Shown here piece by piece: positions 36,422 to 45,546 of a stretch of 64,000 nt of DNA. The stretch's first letter is position 1. The number at the start of each line of letters is the position of its first letter. This DNA is from Mycolicibacterium anyangense (lineage in GTDB: Bacteria > Actinomycetota > Actinomycetes > Mycobacteriales > Mycobacteriaceae), in contig NZ_AP022620.1 in assembly GCF_010731855.1 (NCBI RefSeq), forward strand, positions 2,108,001 to 2,172,000, written 5' to 3'. Made by a program: the position numbers and the translations under genes. The notes under the pieces were generated by a model. The model saw only the letters and a program-made list of their open reading frames with translations. It ran no database searches and was not told the origin of the DNA.

Positions 36422-38413
36422 CTACCCCAGGGTTTCGGGCAACGTGCGGCTCTGGCCGAGAACGTGCTCGGCCAGGAATGCGGTGACGACCTGGTACCAG
36501 AGCTTGGCGTGCTGAGGTGAGAGCACCCAGTGGTTCTCGCTCGGAAAGTAGAGGAACCGGTGCGGTGAGGTGCCGTCGGCTGCGGCCGGCAGCCGCGATG
36601 CGGTGAGTAGCTCGTACCACAGCCGCAGCGCTTCGCCGATGGGCACGCGATAGTCCTTGTCGCCGTGGATCACCAGCATCGGCGTGTTGATGCGGTCGAC
36701 GAAGCGGTGCGGTGAATTCGCCTGTGCCATGGCCGGTGTCATCTCCCGGGCCCAGTAGTAGGCGCCATCGGTGGTGGGGCCGAACTGGTCGAGGGCCCAG
36801 AGGCTGGCGTGGGTGACGATGGCCCGGAACCGGTCGGTGTGACCGGCCACCCAGTTGGCCATGTACCCGCCGAATGATCCGCCCATCGCCGCGGTGCGCG
36901 CGGCATCGATGCGAGGGTCGGCGCACGCAGCGTCGACGGCGGCCATCAGGTCCTCATAGGGTGCGCCACCCCATGCACCCCAGCCGCGCTGGATGAAGTC
37001 CTGCCCGTAACCGGTGGACAACGCCGGGTCGGGCAACAACACCGCATATCCGTGCGCCGCCATCAGCCACGGGTTCCACCGCCAGGACCACACGTTCCAG
37101 CTGTTGAGTGGTCCGCCGTGGATCCACAGCAGAAGTGGCGCAGAGTTGGATGAGTCCGGCAACACCAGCCAGGACCGCACCGCGGTGCCGTCGGCGGCCG
37201 TGGCCGTCAGCTCGGTCAGCTCCCCTGGTAGCTCCGGCAGCGCCACGCACGGCAGCACCGTCACCCTCGTCCCGTCGATGCGCACCGGGTGCGGCGGGGC
37301 GGCATACGAGCTGCGCAGGGCGTACACCACCCCGCCCGGTGCGCAGATCACGTTGGTGTAGCTGAAGTCATCGTCGGTGAGCCGGCTCACCGACCCGTCA
37401 AGGCCGATCTCGACGATCGGGCACCGGCCGTGGTCGTCGGCGGTCACCAGCAGAGCCGAGCCGTCGCGCTTCCAGGTCACCGATGCGGGCCAGCGATCCC
37501 AGTCCGGAGCGAGTTGTACCCAGGCGGACGATCCCAACGCCATGTGGCACAACGTGATTCGCGGCGCCTGCAGCGGGGTGGACAGCGATTCGCGGGTAAA
37601 AGCCAGCGCCGTGCCGTCTGGCGATATCGCAGGATTCTCCAGGTCTGCGTCGGGATCGTCGGCGATCACGACGCGTTCGCCGGTGCGTAAGTCGATGCGC
37701 ACCAACACCGATCGCAGCGCCGCGCGCGGCGCCGGCACCCGCCACGTGGCGACCGCGAAACTGCCGTCGGCGCTGACGACGAACTGTGCTTCGCCGCCCA
37801 GCGCGGCCCCCGGCTGCACCGTCACATCGGTCAGCGCCCCATCCTCGCCGACCACGAACAGATGTGTCTGGTCCGGGCCGAGATCGGAGTCCCAGTGCCG
37901 CACCGGATACCCGCTGTGCAGGATCGCGGTGACCTTGTTGTCCTTGCGCAGAGTCCGCAGCCGGCGGTCGTCGTCGATGGAGGACGCGGCGGGTAACAAC
38001 GGCCCGGCCGCCACCACCACCGCCGCCTCGGATGCCGCCAGCGCCGCACCGATACCGCCGGGCAGTTCGGCGACGCGGACGGCCTCTCCGCCCGCTGCCG
38101 CGAGCCGCCAGAGCGCGGCGGGCGGCTTGTCCTCGTCCTCGGTGGGCCGGACCGCGGTGAACAGCAGGTCGTTGCTGGCGGTGAACGCCGGCGCCGACTC
38201 CCCCTTGGCCCCGCGGGTCAGCCGTCGCGCCGGATTCACCCCGGCGGGGTCCAGCTCCCACAGCGCGCTGACATACGCGGTCTTCTTCGCGTCCAGTTCG
38301 GCCACGGTGGTCACGACCCGAGATCCGTCGGGTGACACCGCCAACCCGGACACTCGGGGCAGTGCCAGGTAGGCATCGAGATCGCTGAAGTCACCGAACG
38401 GGCCTGGGGTCAT
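36422..38413 (-). CDS. S9 family (prolyl-oligopeptidase-type) serine peptidase
   Basis: A 663-residue protein: an N-terminal beta-propeller-like half (about 1-400, repeated Asp/Gly/Thr-rich strands) and a C-terminal alpha/beta-hydrolase. The nucleophile is the Ser of GGSFGGYMAN (about 514), with Asp in VIHGDKDYRVP (about 588) and His in SENHWVLS (about 626). It would cleave small peptides or acyl-peptides. No signal peptide is seen, so it is probably cytoplasmic. It is divergent from the FAD monooxygenase with only 38 bases between, so their promoters must overlap. Confidence 0.88.
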   Translation of the reverse strand: MTPGPFGDFSDLDAYLALPRVSGLAVSPDGSRVVTTVAELDAKKTAYVSALWELDPAGVNPARRLTRGAKGESAPAFTASNDLLFTAVRPTEDEDKPPAALWRLAAAGGEAVRVAELPGGIGAALAASEAAVVVAAGPLLPAASSIDDDRRLRTLRKDNKVTAILHSGYPVRHWDSDLGPDQTHLFVVGEDGALTDVTVQPGAALGGEAQFVVSADGSFAVATWRVPAPRAALRSVLVRIDLRTGERVVIADDPDADLENPAISPDGTALAFTRESLSTPLQAPRITLCHMALGSSAWVQLAPDWDRWPASVTWKRDGSALLVTADDHGRCPIVEIGLDGSVSRLTDDDFSYTNVICAPGGVVYALRSSYAAPPHPVRIDGTRVTVLPCVALPELPGELTELTATAADGTAVRSWLVLPDSSNSAPLLLWIHGGPLNSWNVWSWRWNPWLMAAHGYAVLLPDPALSTGYGQDFIQRGWGAWGGAPYEDLMAAVDAACADPRIDAARTAAMGGSFGGYMANWVAGHTDRFRAIVTHASLWALDQFGPTTDGAYYWAREMTPAMAQANSPHRFVDRINTPMLVIHGDKDYRVPIGEALRLWYELLTASRLPAAADGTSPHRFLYFPSENHWVLSPQHAKLWYQVVTAFLAEHVLGQSRTLPETLG

Positions 38414-38451
38414 GACCTGTTCGTAGCACAGCCGGCGCTAGGGTCGGTGCC

Positions 38452-39618
38452 ATGGGCGACATCGCCGTCGTCGGTGCGGGTATCGCCGGACTGGCCACCG
38501 CCATCGCGTTACGGCAGCAGGGACATTGCGTCACTGTGCTCGAAGAGCGGACCGACACCAGTTCGGGAGCCGGCATCAGCATTTGGCCCAACGCCCTGGC
38601 TGCGCTCGACGTCCTCGGCGTCGGTGATCAGGTGCGCGCCGCCGGTGGCCGCGTGACAGCCGGCGCGATCCGCTGGCGCGATGGCCGCTGGCTGCGGCGG
38701 CCGTCCGGGGAGCGCATCGTGACCGCACTCGGCGAACCGCTCGTCGTGTTGCAGCGCGCCGCGCTGCGCGACGTACTGACCGGCGCGCTGACGCCCGGCA
38801 CCGTGGTCGCGGGCGCGGCGGTGCGGGGACTGACCATCACCTCGGCCGGGGTTCGGCTCGACCTCTCCGATTCGACGGACCGCGTTGTCGACGCCGTCGT
38901 CGGCGCCGACGGCACGGGTTCGGTGGTCGCGCGCCACCTCAACGGCCCGCTGCCGCATCGTTACGCCGGTTACACGGCCTGGCGTGGGGTGGCGTCGATG
39001 GCGCTGGATCCCGCCCTGGCCGGCGAGACGATGGGGTCAGGCACTGAGGTCGGTCACGTCCCGATGGGCGCTGACCGCACGTACTGGTTCGCCACCGAGC
39101 GGGTGACCGAGGGCAGCTCGATGCCTGGCGGTGAGCTGGCATATCTGCGGGCCAAGCTGGCGGGGTGGGCCGGGCCGATTCCGGCCATGCTCGCCGCCAC
39201 CGACCCGGCCGAGGTGTTGCGCAACGACCTCTACGACCGCGCGACCGCGAAGACCTGGGCGTCGGGATCCGTCGTCCTGGTCGGTGACGCCGCACACCCG
39301 ATGCGCCCGCACCTGGGCCAGGGCGGCTGCCAGGCGATCGAGGACGCCGCCGTCCTGGGCGCCTTCGTGGACTGGTGCCAGGACCTGCCGAGCGCGTTTG
39401 CCTCCTACGCCGCCTTCCGGCGCGGACGGGTCAGTGCTGTGGTGCGCGAGTCCCGGATGATCGGCCGGATCGTCAACCTGCGGCCGGCGGCGGTGAGCGG
39501 CGCGTTGAGCCGGGCCACGGTCCTCATGCCGGAGGCCGTCATCACCCGGCACCTGGCCACGATCGCCGCACGGTCGGCATTTCGGCTCCCCACCCGCAAC
39601 GACGCCCAGCCGGCATAA
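38452..39618 (+). CDS. FAD-dependent monooxygenase
   Basis: A 388-residue group A flavin monooxygenase. The N-terminal GxGxxG (DIAVVGAGIAGLATAIALRQ), the DG motif (VVGADGTGSVVAR) and the GD motif (VVLVGDAAHPMRPHLGQGG) are all present in order. Such enzymes hydroxylate or epoxidise aromatic or polycyclic substrates with NAD(P)H and oxygen. The stop codon is within a 13-bp-arm hairpin (39601-39631). Substrate unknown. Confidence 0.88.
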   Translation: MGDIAVVGAGIAGLATAIALRQQGHCVTVLEERTDTSSGAGISIWPNALAALDVLGVGDQVRAAGGRVTAGAIRWRDGRWLRRPSGERIVTALGEPLVVLQRAALRDVLTGALTPGTVVAGAAVRGLTITSAGVRLDLSDSTDRVVDAVVGADGTGSVVARHLNGPLPHRYAGYTAWRGVASMALDPALAGETMGSGTEVGHVPMGADRTYWFATERVTEGSSMPGGELAYLRAKLAGWAGPIPAMLAATDPAEVLRNDLYDRATAKTWASGSVVLVGDAAHPMRPHLGQGGCQAIEDAAVLGAFVDWCQDLPSAFASYAAFRRGRVSAVVRESRMIGRIVNLRPAAVSGALSRATVLMPEAVITRHLATIAARSAFRLPTRNDAQPA

Positions 39619-39631
39619 CCGGCTGGGCGTC
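39601..39631. terminator. Perfect hairpin spanning the monooxygenase stop codon
   Basis: GACGCCCAGCCGG (39601-39613) and CCGGCTGGGCGTC (39619-39631) are exact reverse complements around the loop CATAA, whose TAA is the stop codon of the monooxygenase. It also lies 26 bases downstream of the convergent rpf gene stop, so it can end both transcripts. Confidence 0.8.
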
Positions 39632-39656
39632 GTTGATATCGGCGTCGAGGTCGGTG

Positions 39657-40232
<576 letters not shown>

Positions 40233-40252
40233 TCAATTGAATTTTCTGAGAT

Positions 40253-40261
40253 TTTTGATAA
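40253..40261 (-). promoter_or_regulatory. TTATCAAAA motif upstream of the first rpf gene
   Basis: The minus strand reads TTATCAAAA here, about 105-113 bases before the GTG of the downstream rpf; the same 9-mer lies upstream of the second rpf at 40959-40967. It is a candidate shared site of unknown regulator; chance cannot be excluded. Confidence 0.25.
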
Positions 40262-40277
40262 GAGAGTTCCCCATGGG

Positions 40278-40318
40278 ACGAGGGTGGCCCCGGACTCACC
40301 GTCCGGTGCCACCCTCGT
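40278..40318 (-). terminator. Terminator hairpin after the second rpf gene
   Basis: Arms of 18 bases (40278-40295 and 40301-40318) pair with one C/T mismatch around a 5-base loop, starting 16 bases after the stop of the 40334-40675 gene. The long stem would stop that transcript before the next rpf. A T-rich tract (ATTTTTGATAAG on the plus strand) lies further on. Confidence 0.75.
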
Positions 40319-40333
40319 GGAAAACCCGCTCGA

Positions 40334-40675
<342 letters not shown>

Positions 40676-41053
40676 CTATCCTTTCGCCACGCGTCCGCCG
40701 GGGAGTCGCCCCCCACGGGGGCGGGCACCTGGAATTCCAGGAGGGTGTCCTCGGGTCGCGCCGTCTCGGTCGGGCACGACAGTGGTGGCCGACCGGTCCC
40801 GCCGGGGTTCGTCACCGGCGATCCATAGGAGGCCTTGGCCTCCCCAGCCCCACACACACGCAGGGTTTGTTTCTGTGGAGTTGTTTGCTCCCTTTAGGGA
40901 ACGGGAAGGACCGTACGGAGGCTTCGGAACGAAGTCACATCACGACACGCCAATCTCGTTTTGATAACAGGACGATCACAACGCGAACCTGAGAGCAGTC
41001 GACGCAGGTCAGTGGGGTGATTCCGGGCCAGCCCAGAAAATGACGCGGTCGCA
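40676..41053 (-). other. Long structured leader of the short rpf gene
   Basis: 378 bases without a supportable ORF between the short rpf gene and a candidate -10. It holds a 14-bp perfect palindrome (40728-40741), a 6-bp GC hairpin with loop CAC (40708-40722), and GGAGGCC/GGCCTCC (40828-40834, 40837-40843). M. tuberculosis rpfA also has a long regulatory 5' leader, described as carrying a ydaO-type riboswitch. I compared by eye with the ydaO consensus and saw only weak partial likeness (GGCGGGACC, TGCCCGACC), so I do not call that class. Confidence 0.5.
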
Positions 41054-41059
41054 AATTTA
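41054..41059 (-). promoter_or_regulatory. Candidate -10 for the short rpf gene
   Basis: The minus strand reads TAAATT (matches TANNNT), giving a predicted transcript start near 41047. It is placed directly beside the CRP-like site at 41059-41074; no good -35 is present, as expected for an activator-dependent promoter. Confidence 0.4.
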
Positions 41060-41074
41060 GTGATGGATGTCACA
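41059..41074. promoter_or_regulatory. CRP-like site 1
   Basis: AGTGATGGATGTCACA fits TGTGA-N6-TCACA with one mismatch. It is centred about 20 bases before the predicted start, over the -10/-35 spacer, where binding would be expected to hinder transcription. Confidence 0.55.
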
Positions 41075-41081
41075 CAGATTT

Positions 41082-41097
41082 TGTGACTGCGGTCACG
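41082..41097. promoter_or_regulatory. CRP-like site 2
   Basis: TGTGACTGCGGTCACG matches TGTGA-N6-TCACG, within the mycobacterial CRP consensus as I know it. Its centre is 23 bases from site 1 and about 43 bases before the predicted start of the rpf transcript, a usual activating position. Confidence 0.6.
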
Positions 41098-41653
41098 CTG
41101 TTTTCAATAACGCTGAGCCGAAATGCGGCGATAAACATGGCCTTCGCCGCGTCGCATCGCCACAGCAAGCCGATACCGACGGTATCGGCTTGCTTGATGT
41201 TAGCTGCTCAGCTCAGTTCGAGCGGCCATCATTTGCGAGTCGTATTGCGTTGTCTGGCAACATATTACAGAGGTTTCGACGAACACTTCCGCGCTGATCC
41301 GGCCAGCCTTCCGGAAGGGGCGTGCGCGGACATACCACCCCGGAAGGCGCTTGACCATAGGCTTTCTCGGTCGCCCAGATCCGGAGCGTTGGGCGCGCAC
41401 TCCCGTGGGCCTCCGTGCCCGACGCGGCGCAATTCCGCCGGGACCGCGAGCCGGCACCGACCGCCGGTAGCGGTTCGGGCGCCGCAAGGTGATCCGCTCG
41501 CCATCACCGATACGTCCCGCATACCAGCGGTGTTGTTCCGAAAGCCCAGCGGCACAATAGGTTTCACGCTGGACGTTCACTCACACGACAGGTCACGGTC
41601 ATCATCGCGATACCGATTTGTTATCGGCGCGATATCGCCGCCGCTTTTTCGGC
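41098..41653. other. Gene-free stretch between CRP-like sites and mobA
   Basis: 556 bases in which the open frames on both strands are Arg/Ser/Pro-rich, without family likeness or good start sites. The only clear structure is the perfect hairpin at 41164-41194. It could hold a small RNA or simply a long promoter region. Confidence 0.55.
41164..41194. repeat. Perfect 14-bp-arm inverted repeat
   Basis: AGCAAGCCGATACC (41164-41177) and its exact reverse complement (41181-41194) flank a GAC loop. It is the strongest hairpin in the gap. It may terminate a short plus-strand RNA starting near the CRP-like sites, or a readthrough transcript from mobA. No T run. Confidence 0.8.
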
Positions 41654-42232
41654 TTATTTCGAGGGTTGCTGAGCCAAGTCAGCGGGCGAATTGATGTTTG
41701 CCAGCTGATGCTCGAACGGCACCACCACTCGCTGGGTCACCACCGTCTCGGCCAACGCCCGCATGCTGCGTTCCCCCGCAGCCACCAACGAATCGATATG
41801 GTCGGCCAGTCCGGTGCGGTAGATCCCGGCCAGGTAGTGGTCACGGCCGTCCCACGGCAGGACGATGTCAACACCGTCGTCATCGACCAACGCGTCGATG
41901 ACCTCGACCGACAGATTGGGCATGTCGACCGCGGTCACGAATGCCCGGTCGAGGCCGGCGGCCGCCGCGGCCCGCAGGCCGCGACCGGTGGCCAACAGTG
42001 GTCCAACCCCACGGACCTCGTCGCGCAGCACGTTGGCGTTCATGTTGGGCAGCGCCTGCCCGGGTGCGGCGATCACGAACACCGGGGCGCAGCGCGGGCT
42101 CAACACGGCGACGGTGTGCTCCACCATAGTGGTCGGAGCACTCGGATGCGCGAGGGTGGCCTTGTCACGCCCCATTCGGCGCGACGCTCCCCCGGCCAGC
42201 ACTACTGCGGCCAGCGGAGCGGAGGCACCCAC
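41654..42232 (-). CDS. mobA: Molybdenum cofactor guanylyltransferase
   Basis: A 192-residue nucleotidyltransferase with the family opening [18 protein letters not shown] and the [11 protein letters not shown] metal-binding region. It attaches GMP to molybdopterin to form the MGD cofactor used by DMSO-reductase-family enzymes. The start is GTG 42232. It follows korB by 12 bases, the same order as in M. tuberculosis, although no molybdoenzyme is encoded nearby. Confidence 0.9.
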   Translation of the reverse strand: MGASAPLAAVVLAGGASRRMGRDKATLAHPSAPTTMVEHTVAVLSPRCAPVFVIAAPGQALPNMNANVLRDEVRGVGPLLATGRGLRAAAAAGLDRAFVTAVDMPNLSVEVIDALVDDDGVDIVLPWDGRDHYLAGIYRTGLADHIDSLVAAGERSMRALAETVVTQRVVVPFEHQLANINSPADLAQQPSK

Positions 42233-42244
42233 GGCGTGTCCCGG

Positions 42245-43318
42245 CTAGTCCACGGTCCAGGTGTCGCGCCCGCGCAGCAGCGACTGCAACGCGTGCAGAT
42301 CGTGCGGGGTGGCCTCGCGTGCCTGGCGGACCTGGTCGCGGGCGGCATCGTCGTAGGCCGGCCGGTTGACCTGCCGGAAGATGCCCATCACCGTGTGCTC
42401 GAGGCTCTGATCGCTCAACCGCGACAGTGCGAACGAGTACGCCGGATCGTCGATCTGGGCGTCGTGCACCACGATGTCGGCGGCCGAGACGTCAGCGGTC
42501 TTCGCGACGTCCAGCCCGAACCCGCTCTTGACCACGCAGTACTCACCGTTGGCACCGAAGACCACGGGCTCACCCTGCTTGACGTTGATGACGCGCTCCT
42601 CGGCACCCTCCTTGCGGAGCACGTCGAAGGAGCCGTCGTTGAAGATCGGGCAGTCCTGCAGGATCTCGACCAGGGCGGCACCGCGGTGTGCGGCGGCCGC
42701 GCGCAGCACTTCCGACAGACCGGCGCGGTCGGAGTCCAGCGCCCGGCCCACGAACGTCGCCTCGGCGCCCAGCGCCAGCGACACCGGGTTGAAGGGGTAG
42801 TCCAGCGAGCCCATCGGGGTGGACTTGGTGACCTTGCCGACCTCCGAGGTCGGCGAGTACTGGCCCTTGGTCAGGCCGTAGATCCGGTTGTTGAACAACA
42901 GGACCGTGATGTTGACGTTGCGGCGCAGCGCATGGATCAGGTGGTTGCCGCCGATCGACAGCGCATCCCCGTCACCGGTGACGACCCACACCGACAGATC
43001 CGGGCGGGCCAGAGCCAGGCCGGTCGCGATGGTCGGGGCGCGCCCGTGGATGGAGTGGAAGCCGTAGCTCTCCAGGTAGTACGGGAACCGGCTGGAACAG
43101 CCGATGCCGCTGACGAAGGCGATGTTCTCCCGCCGCAGCCCGAGCTCGGGCAGGAAGTTGCGGATGGTGTTGAGGATGACGTAGTCACCACACCCCGGGC
43201 ACCAACGCACTTCCTGGTCGGTGGTGAAGTCCTTGGCCTTCTGCGGCTGGTCCGTCGTCGGGACGCCGGCGGTCTTGGACACCGGGGCCAGCAGGTCTGT
43301 TCCGATCAGGTCGGTCAT
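42245..43318 (-). CDS. korB: 2-oxoacid:ferredoxin oxidoreductase, beta subunit
   Basis: A 357-residue thiamine-diphosphate subunit. Cysteines for the iron-sulphur cluster are in VRWCPGCGDYV and FVSGIGCSSRF; the ThDP motif is VVTGDGDALSIGGNHL with LLFNNRIYGLTKGQYSPT after it. Together with the alpha subunit it oxidises 2-oxoglutarate to succinyl-CoA with ferredoxin; the M. tuberculosis pair was shown to be a CoA-dependent 2-oxoglutarate enzyme. It starts in an ATGA overlap with the korA stop. mobA follows. Confidence 0.93.
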   Translation of the reverse strand: MTDLIGTDLLAPVSKTAGVPTTDQPQKAKDFTTDQEVRWCPGCGDYVILNTIRNFLPELGLRRENIAFVSGIGCSSRFPYYLESYGFHSIHGRAPTIATGLALARPDLSVWVVTGDGDALSIGGNHLIHALRRNVNITVLLFNNRIYGLTKGQYSPTSEVGKVTKSTPMGSLDYPFNPVSLALGAEATFVGRALDSDRAGLSEVLRAAAAHRGAALVEILQDCPIFNDGSFDVLRKEGAEERVINVKQGEPVVFGANGEYCVVKSGFGLDVAKTADVSAADIVVHDAQIDDPAYSFALSRLSDQSLEHTVMGIFRQVNRPAYDDAARDQVRQAREATPHDLHALQSLLRGRDTWTVD

Positions 43319-45252
43319 GCGTTCACTCCCGCAGTCGCAGCCGCCAGCCTGGCGAACTTCGCCTTGTCAGTTTCGGTCTCACTGAGTGTTCCGTCGAGGG
43401 CGCCATCGATGATGCCTTCGACCTCGTCGGCCAGGAAGGCCATGCCCTGCACCTTGGTCACCGACTGGACGTCGGCCAGGTACTTCCCGCGCAGCACCAG
43501 CGCCAGCTGGCCCAGGTTCATCTCCGGCACGACGACCTTCGAGTAGCGCGCGAGCACCTCACCGAGGTTGGCCGGGAACGGGTTGAGGTAGCGCAGCTGA
43601 GCGTGGGCCACCTTGATACCGCGCCGACGGGCGCGCCGGCAGGCCTCGCCGATCGGGCCGTAGGAGCTGCCCCAACCGAGCAGCAGCAGCTCGGCGTCAC
43701 CGGTCGGGTCATCGACCTCGAGATCGGGCACCGAGATGCCGTCGATCTTGGCCTGGCGCAGCCGGACCATCAGGTCGTGGTTGGCCGGCTCGTAGGAGAT
43801 GGCGCCTGAGCCGTTGGCCTTCTCCAGGCCACCGATGCGATGCTCCAGGCCCGGGGTGCCGGGGACGGCGAACTGGCGAGCCAGCGTCTCCGGGTCACGG
43901 TTGTAGGGCGCGAAGTCCGCACCGGGCTGGGCGAAGTTCGGATCGATCGGGGCGAAGCTGCCGACGTCGGGGATTCGCCAGGGCTCCGAGCCGTTGGCGA
44001 TCGCGCCGTCGGACAGCAGGATGACCGGAGTGCGGTAGGTCAGGGCGATTCGTGCGGCTTCGATGGCCACCTCGAAGCAGTCCGACGGTGACTTGGCGGC
44101 CAGCACCGCGACCGGGGATTCACCGTTGCGGCCGAACAGCGCCTGCAGCAGGTCGGACTGCTCGGTCTTGGTCGGCAGGCCGGTCGAGGGCCCGCCGCGC
44201 TGCACGTCGATCACCAGCAACGGCAGTTCGGTCATGACCGCCAGGCCGATGGCCTCGGACTTCAGCGAGACACCGGGACCCGAGGTGCTGGTGACACCCA
44301 GCGCTCCACCGTAGGAGGCACCGATCGCGGCACCGACGCCGGCGATCTCGTCCTCGGCCTGGAAGGTCAGCACGTTGAAGTTCTTGTACTTGGAGAGCTC
44401 GTGCAGGATGTCCGACGCCGGGGTGATCGGGTAGGTACCCAGGATCACCTGAATGTCGGCGAGCTGACCGGCGGCGATGACGCCGTACGCCAGCGCCGTG
44501 TTGCCCGAGATCTGCCGGTACTCGCCCGGGGCGAGCTTGGCCGGGGACACCTCGTAGGTGGTGCCGAAGGCCTCGGTGGTCTCGCCGTAGTTCCAGCCGG
44601 CCTTCAGCGCCAGCACGTTCGCCTCGGCGACATCGGGCTTACGGGCGAACTTCTCCCGGATGAACGTCTCGCTGGCCTCGATCGGACGGCCGTACATCCA
44701 CGACAGCAGACCGAGGGCGAACATGTTCTTGGCGCGCTGGCCGTCCTTCTTGGACGCCCCGATCGCCTCGACGGCACCGAGTGTGAGCGTGGTCATCGCG
44801 ACCGGCACGACGACGTACTCCTCGAGGCTGCTGTCCTCCAGGGGGTTGCTCTCGTAACCCACCTTGGCCAGATTGCGCTTGGTGAACTCGTCGGAGTTGG
44901 CGATCACCAGGCCGCCACGCGGCAGGTCGGCGATATTGGCCTTCAACGCCGCCGGGTTCATGGCGACCAGCACGTCGGGACGGTCACCCGCGGTGAGGAT
45001 GTCGTAGTCGGCGATCTGGATCTGGAACGACGAGACACCGGGCAGCGTGCCCTGAGGGGCGCGGATCTCGGCCGGGTAATTCGGTTGCGTCGCAAGGTCG
45101 TTGCCGAACAGCGCGGCCTCCGAGGTGAACCGGTCACCGGTGAGCTGCATACCGTCGCCAGAGTCGCCGGCGAACCGGATGACGACCTTCTCGAGTTTCT
45201 GCCGGTTACCCGCAGCTCCGTTGCCGTTCGGACCCACGTGCCCGCCTTTCAT
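43315..45252 (-). CDS. korA: 2-oxoacid:ferredoxin oxidoreductase, alpha subunit
   Basis: From ATG 45252 (MKGGHVGPNGNGAAGNRQKL) this gives 645 residues; AGAAG precedes it, while the frame's earlier TTG at 45270 looks weaker. The protein fuses the gamma-like domain (VVIRFAGDSGDGMQLTG, about 20-200) to the alpha domain (NTALAYGVIAAGQLADIQVI, GYNFNVLTFQAEDEIAG-type region, GVTSTSGPGVSLKSEA). This fused form is the two-subunit KGOR arrangement. It is upstream of and overlapping korB. Behind its start lies a region with a 16-bp palindrome. Confidence 0.93.
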   Translation of the reverse strand: MKGGHVGPNGNGAAGNRQKLEKVVIRFAGDSGDGMQLTGDRFTSEAALFGNDLATQPNYPAEIRAPQGTLPGVSSFQIQIADYDILTAGDRPDVLVAMNPAALKANIADLPRGGLVIANSDEFTKRNLAKVGYESNPLEDSSLEEYVVVPVAMTTLTLGAVEAIGASKKDGQRAKNMFALGLLSWMYGRPIEASETFIREKFARKPDVAEANVLALKAGWNYGETTEAFGTTYEVSPAKLAPGEYRQISGNTALAYGVIAAGQLADIQVILGTYPITPASDILHELSKYKNFNVLTFQAEDEIAGVGAAIGASYGGALGVTSTSGPGVSLKSEAIGLAVMTELPLLVIDVQRGGPSTGLPTKTEQSDLLQALFGRNGESPVAVLAAKSPSDCFEVAIEAARIALTYRTPVILLSDGAIANGSEPWRIPDVGSFAPIDPNFAQPGADFAPYNRDPETLARQFAVPGTPGLEHRIGGLEKANGSGAISYEPANHDLMVRLRQAKIDGISVPDLEVDDPTGDAELLLLGWGSSYGPIGEACRRARRRGIKVAHAQLRYLNPFPANLGEVLARYSKVVVPEMNLGQLALVLRGKYLADVQSVTKVQGMAFLADEVEGIIDGALDGTLSETETDKAKFARLAAATAGVNA

Positions 45253-45446
45253 TGGTTCTTCTGGGGCCAATTCCGTGTCGCGGTCGAACGACGCGCCAGC
45301 GAAATCGGACAGCCGTGTTCAGTTGCTGTCACTCGCAGTACCGATTATTGCACTTTCTTAGGCAAGCCAGACCACCGGTGGGGCCTGACACGCCGAAGTC
45401 AAGGGAACAAAGTCACTGTTCAGGGCCCATGACGGACGGCCCGGTG

Positions 45447-45462
45447 AGACACCTTTGTGTCT
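45447..45462. repeat. Inverted repeat AGACAC/GTGTCT
   Basis: AGACAC (45447-45452) and GTGTCT (45457-45462) with a CTTT loop, in the korA upstream region. Possible operator or small hairpin; no regulator assigned. Confidence 0.4.
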
Positions 45463-45500
45463 TTCGTCACTCTTACGGTCATGTTAACTCTAAGAATTTT

Positions 45501-45516
45501 GCTACTCATGAGTAGC
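45501..45516. promoter_or_regulatory. 16-bp perfect palindrome, candidate operator
   Basis: GCTACTCATGAGTAGC is an exact 16-bp palindrome between korA (start 45252) and the convergent-side end of the PfkB gene (stop 45547). In length and symmetry it looks like a TetR- or GntR-type operator. I do not recognise the regulator. It is in an unusually AT-rich patch, about 250 bases before korA. Confidence 0.55.
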
Positions 45517-45546
45517 CCGGCGGCGGGTTCGAGGCGACGGCTACGG

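Noticed and set aside
40676..40960. ydaO (c-di-AMP) riboswitch in the rpf leader
   Set aside because: Only short fragments resemble the consensus; the GGGGUGAA and GUCAGCUAACC parts are missing. Left as an unclassified leader.
41083..41694. 203-residue plus-strand frame in the gap before mobA
   Set aside because: Arg/Ser/Pro-rich, passes through the perfect hairpin and into mobA antisense, and has no ribosome site. The minus frame 41200-41580 fails for the same reasons.
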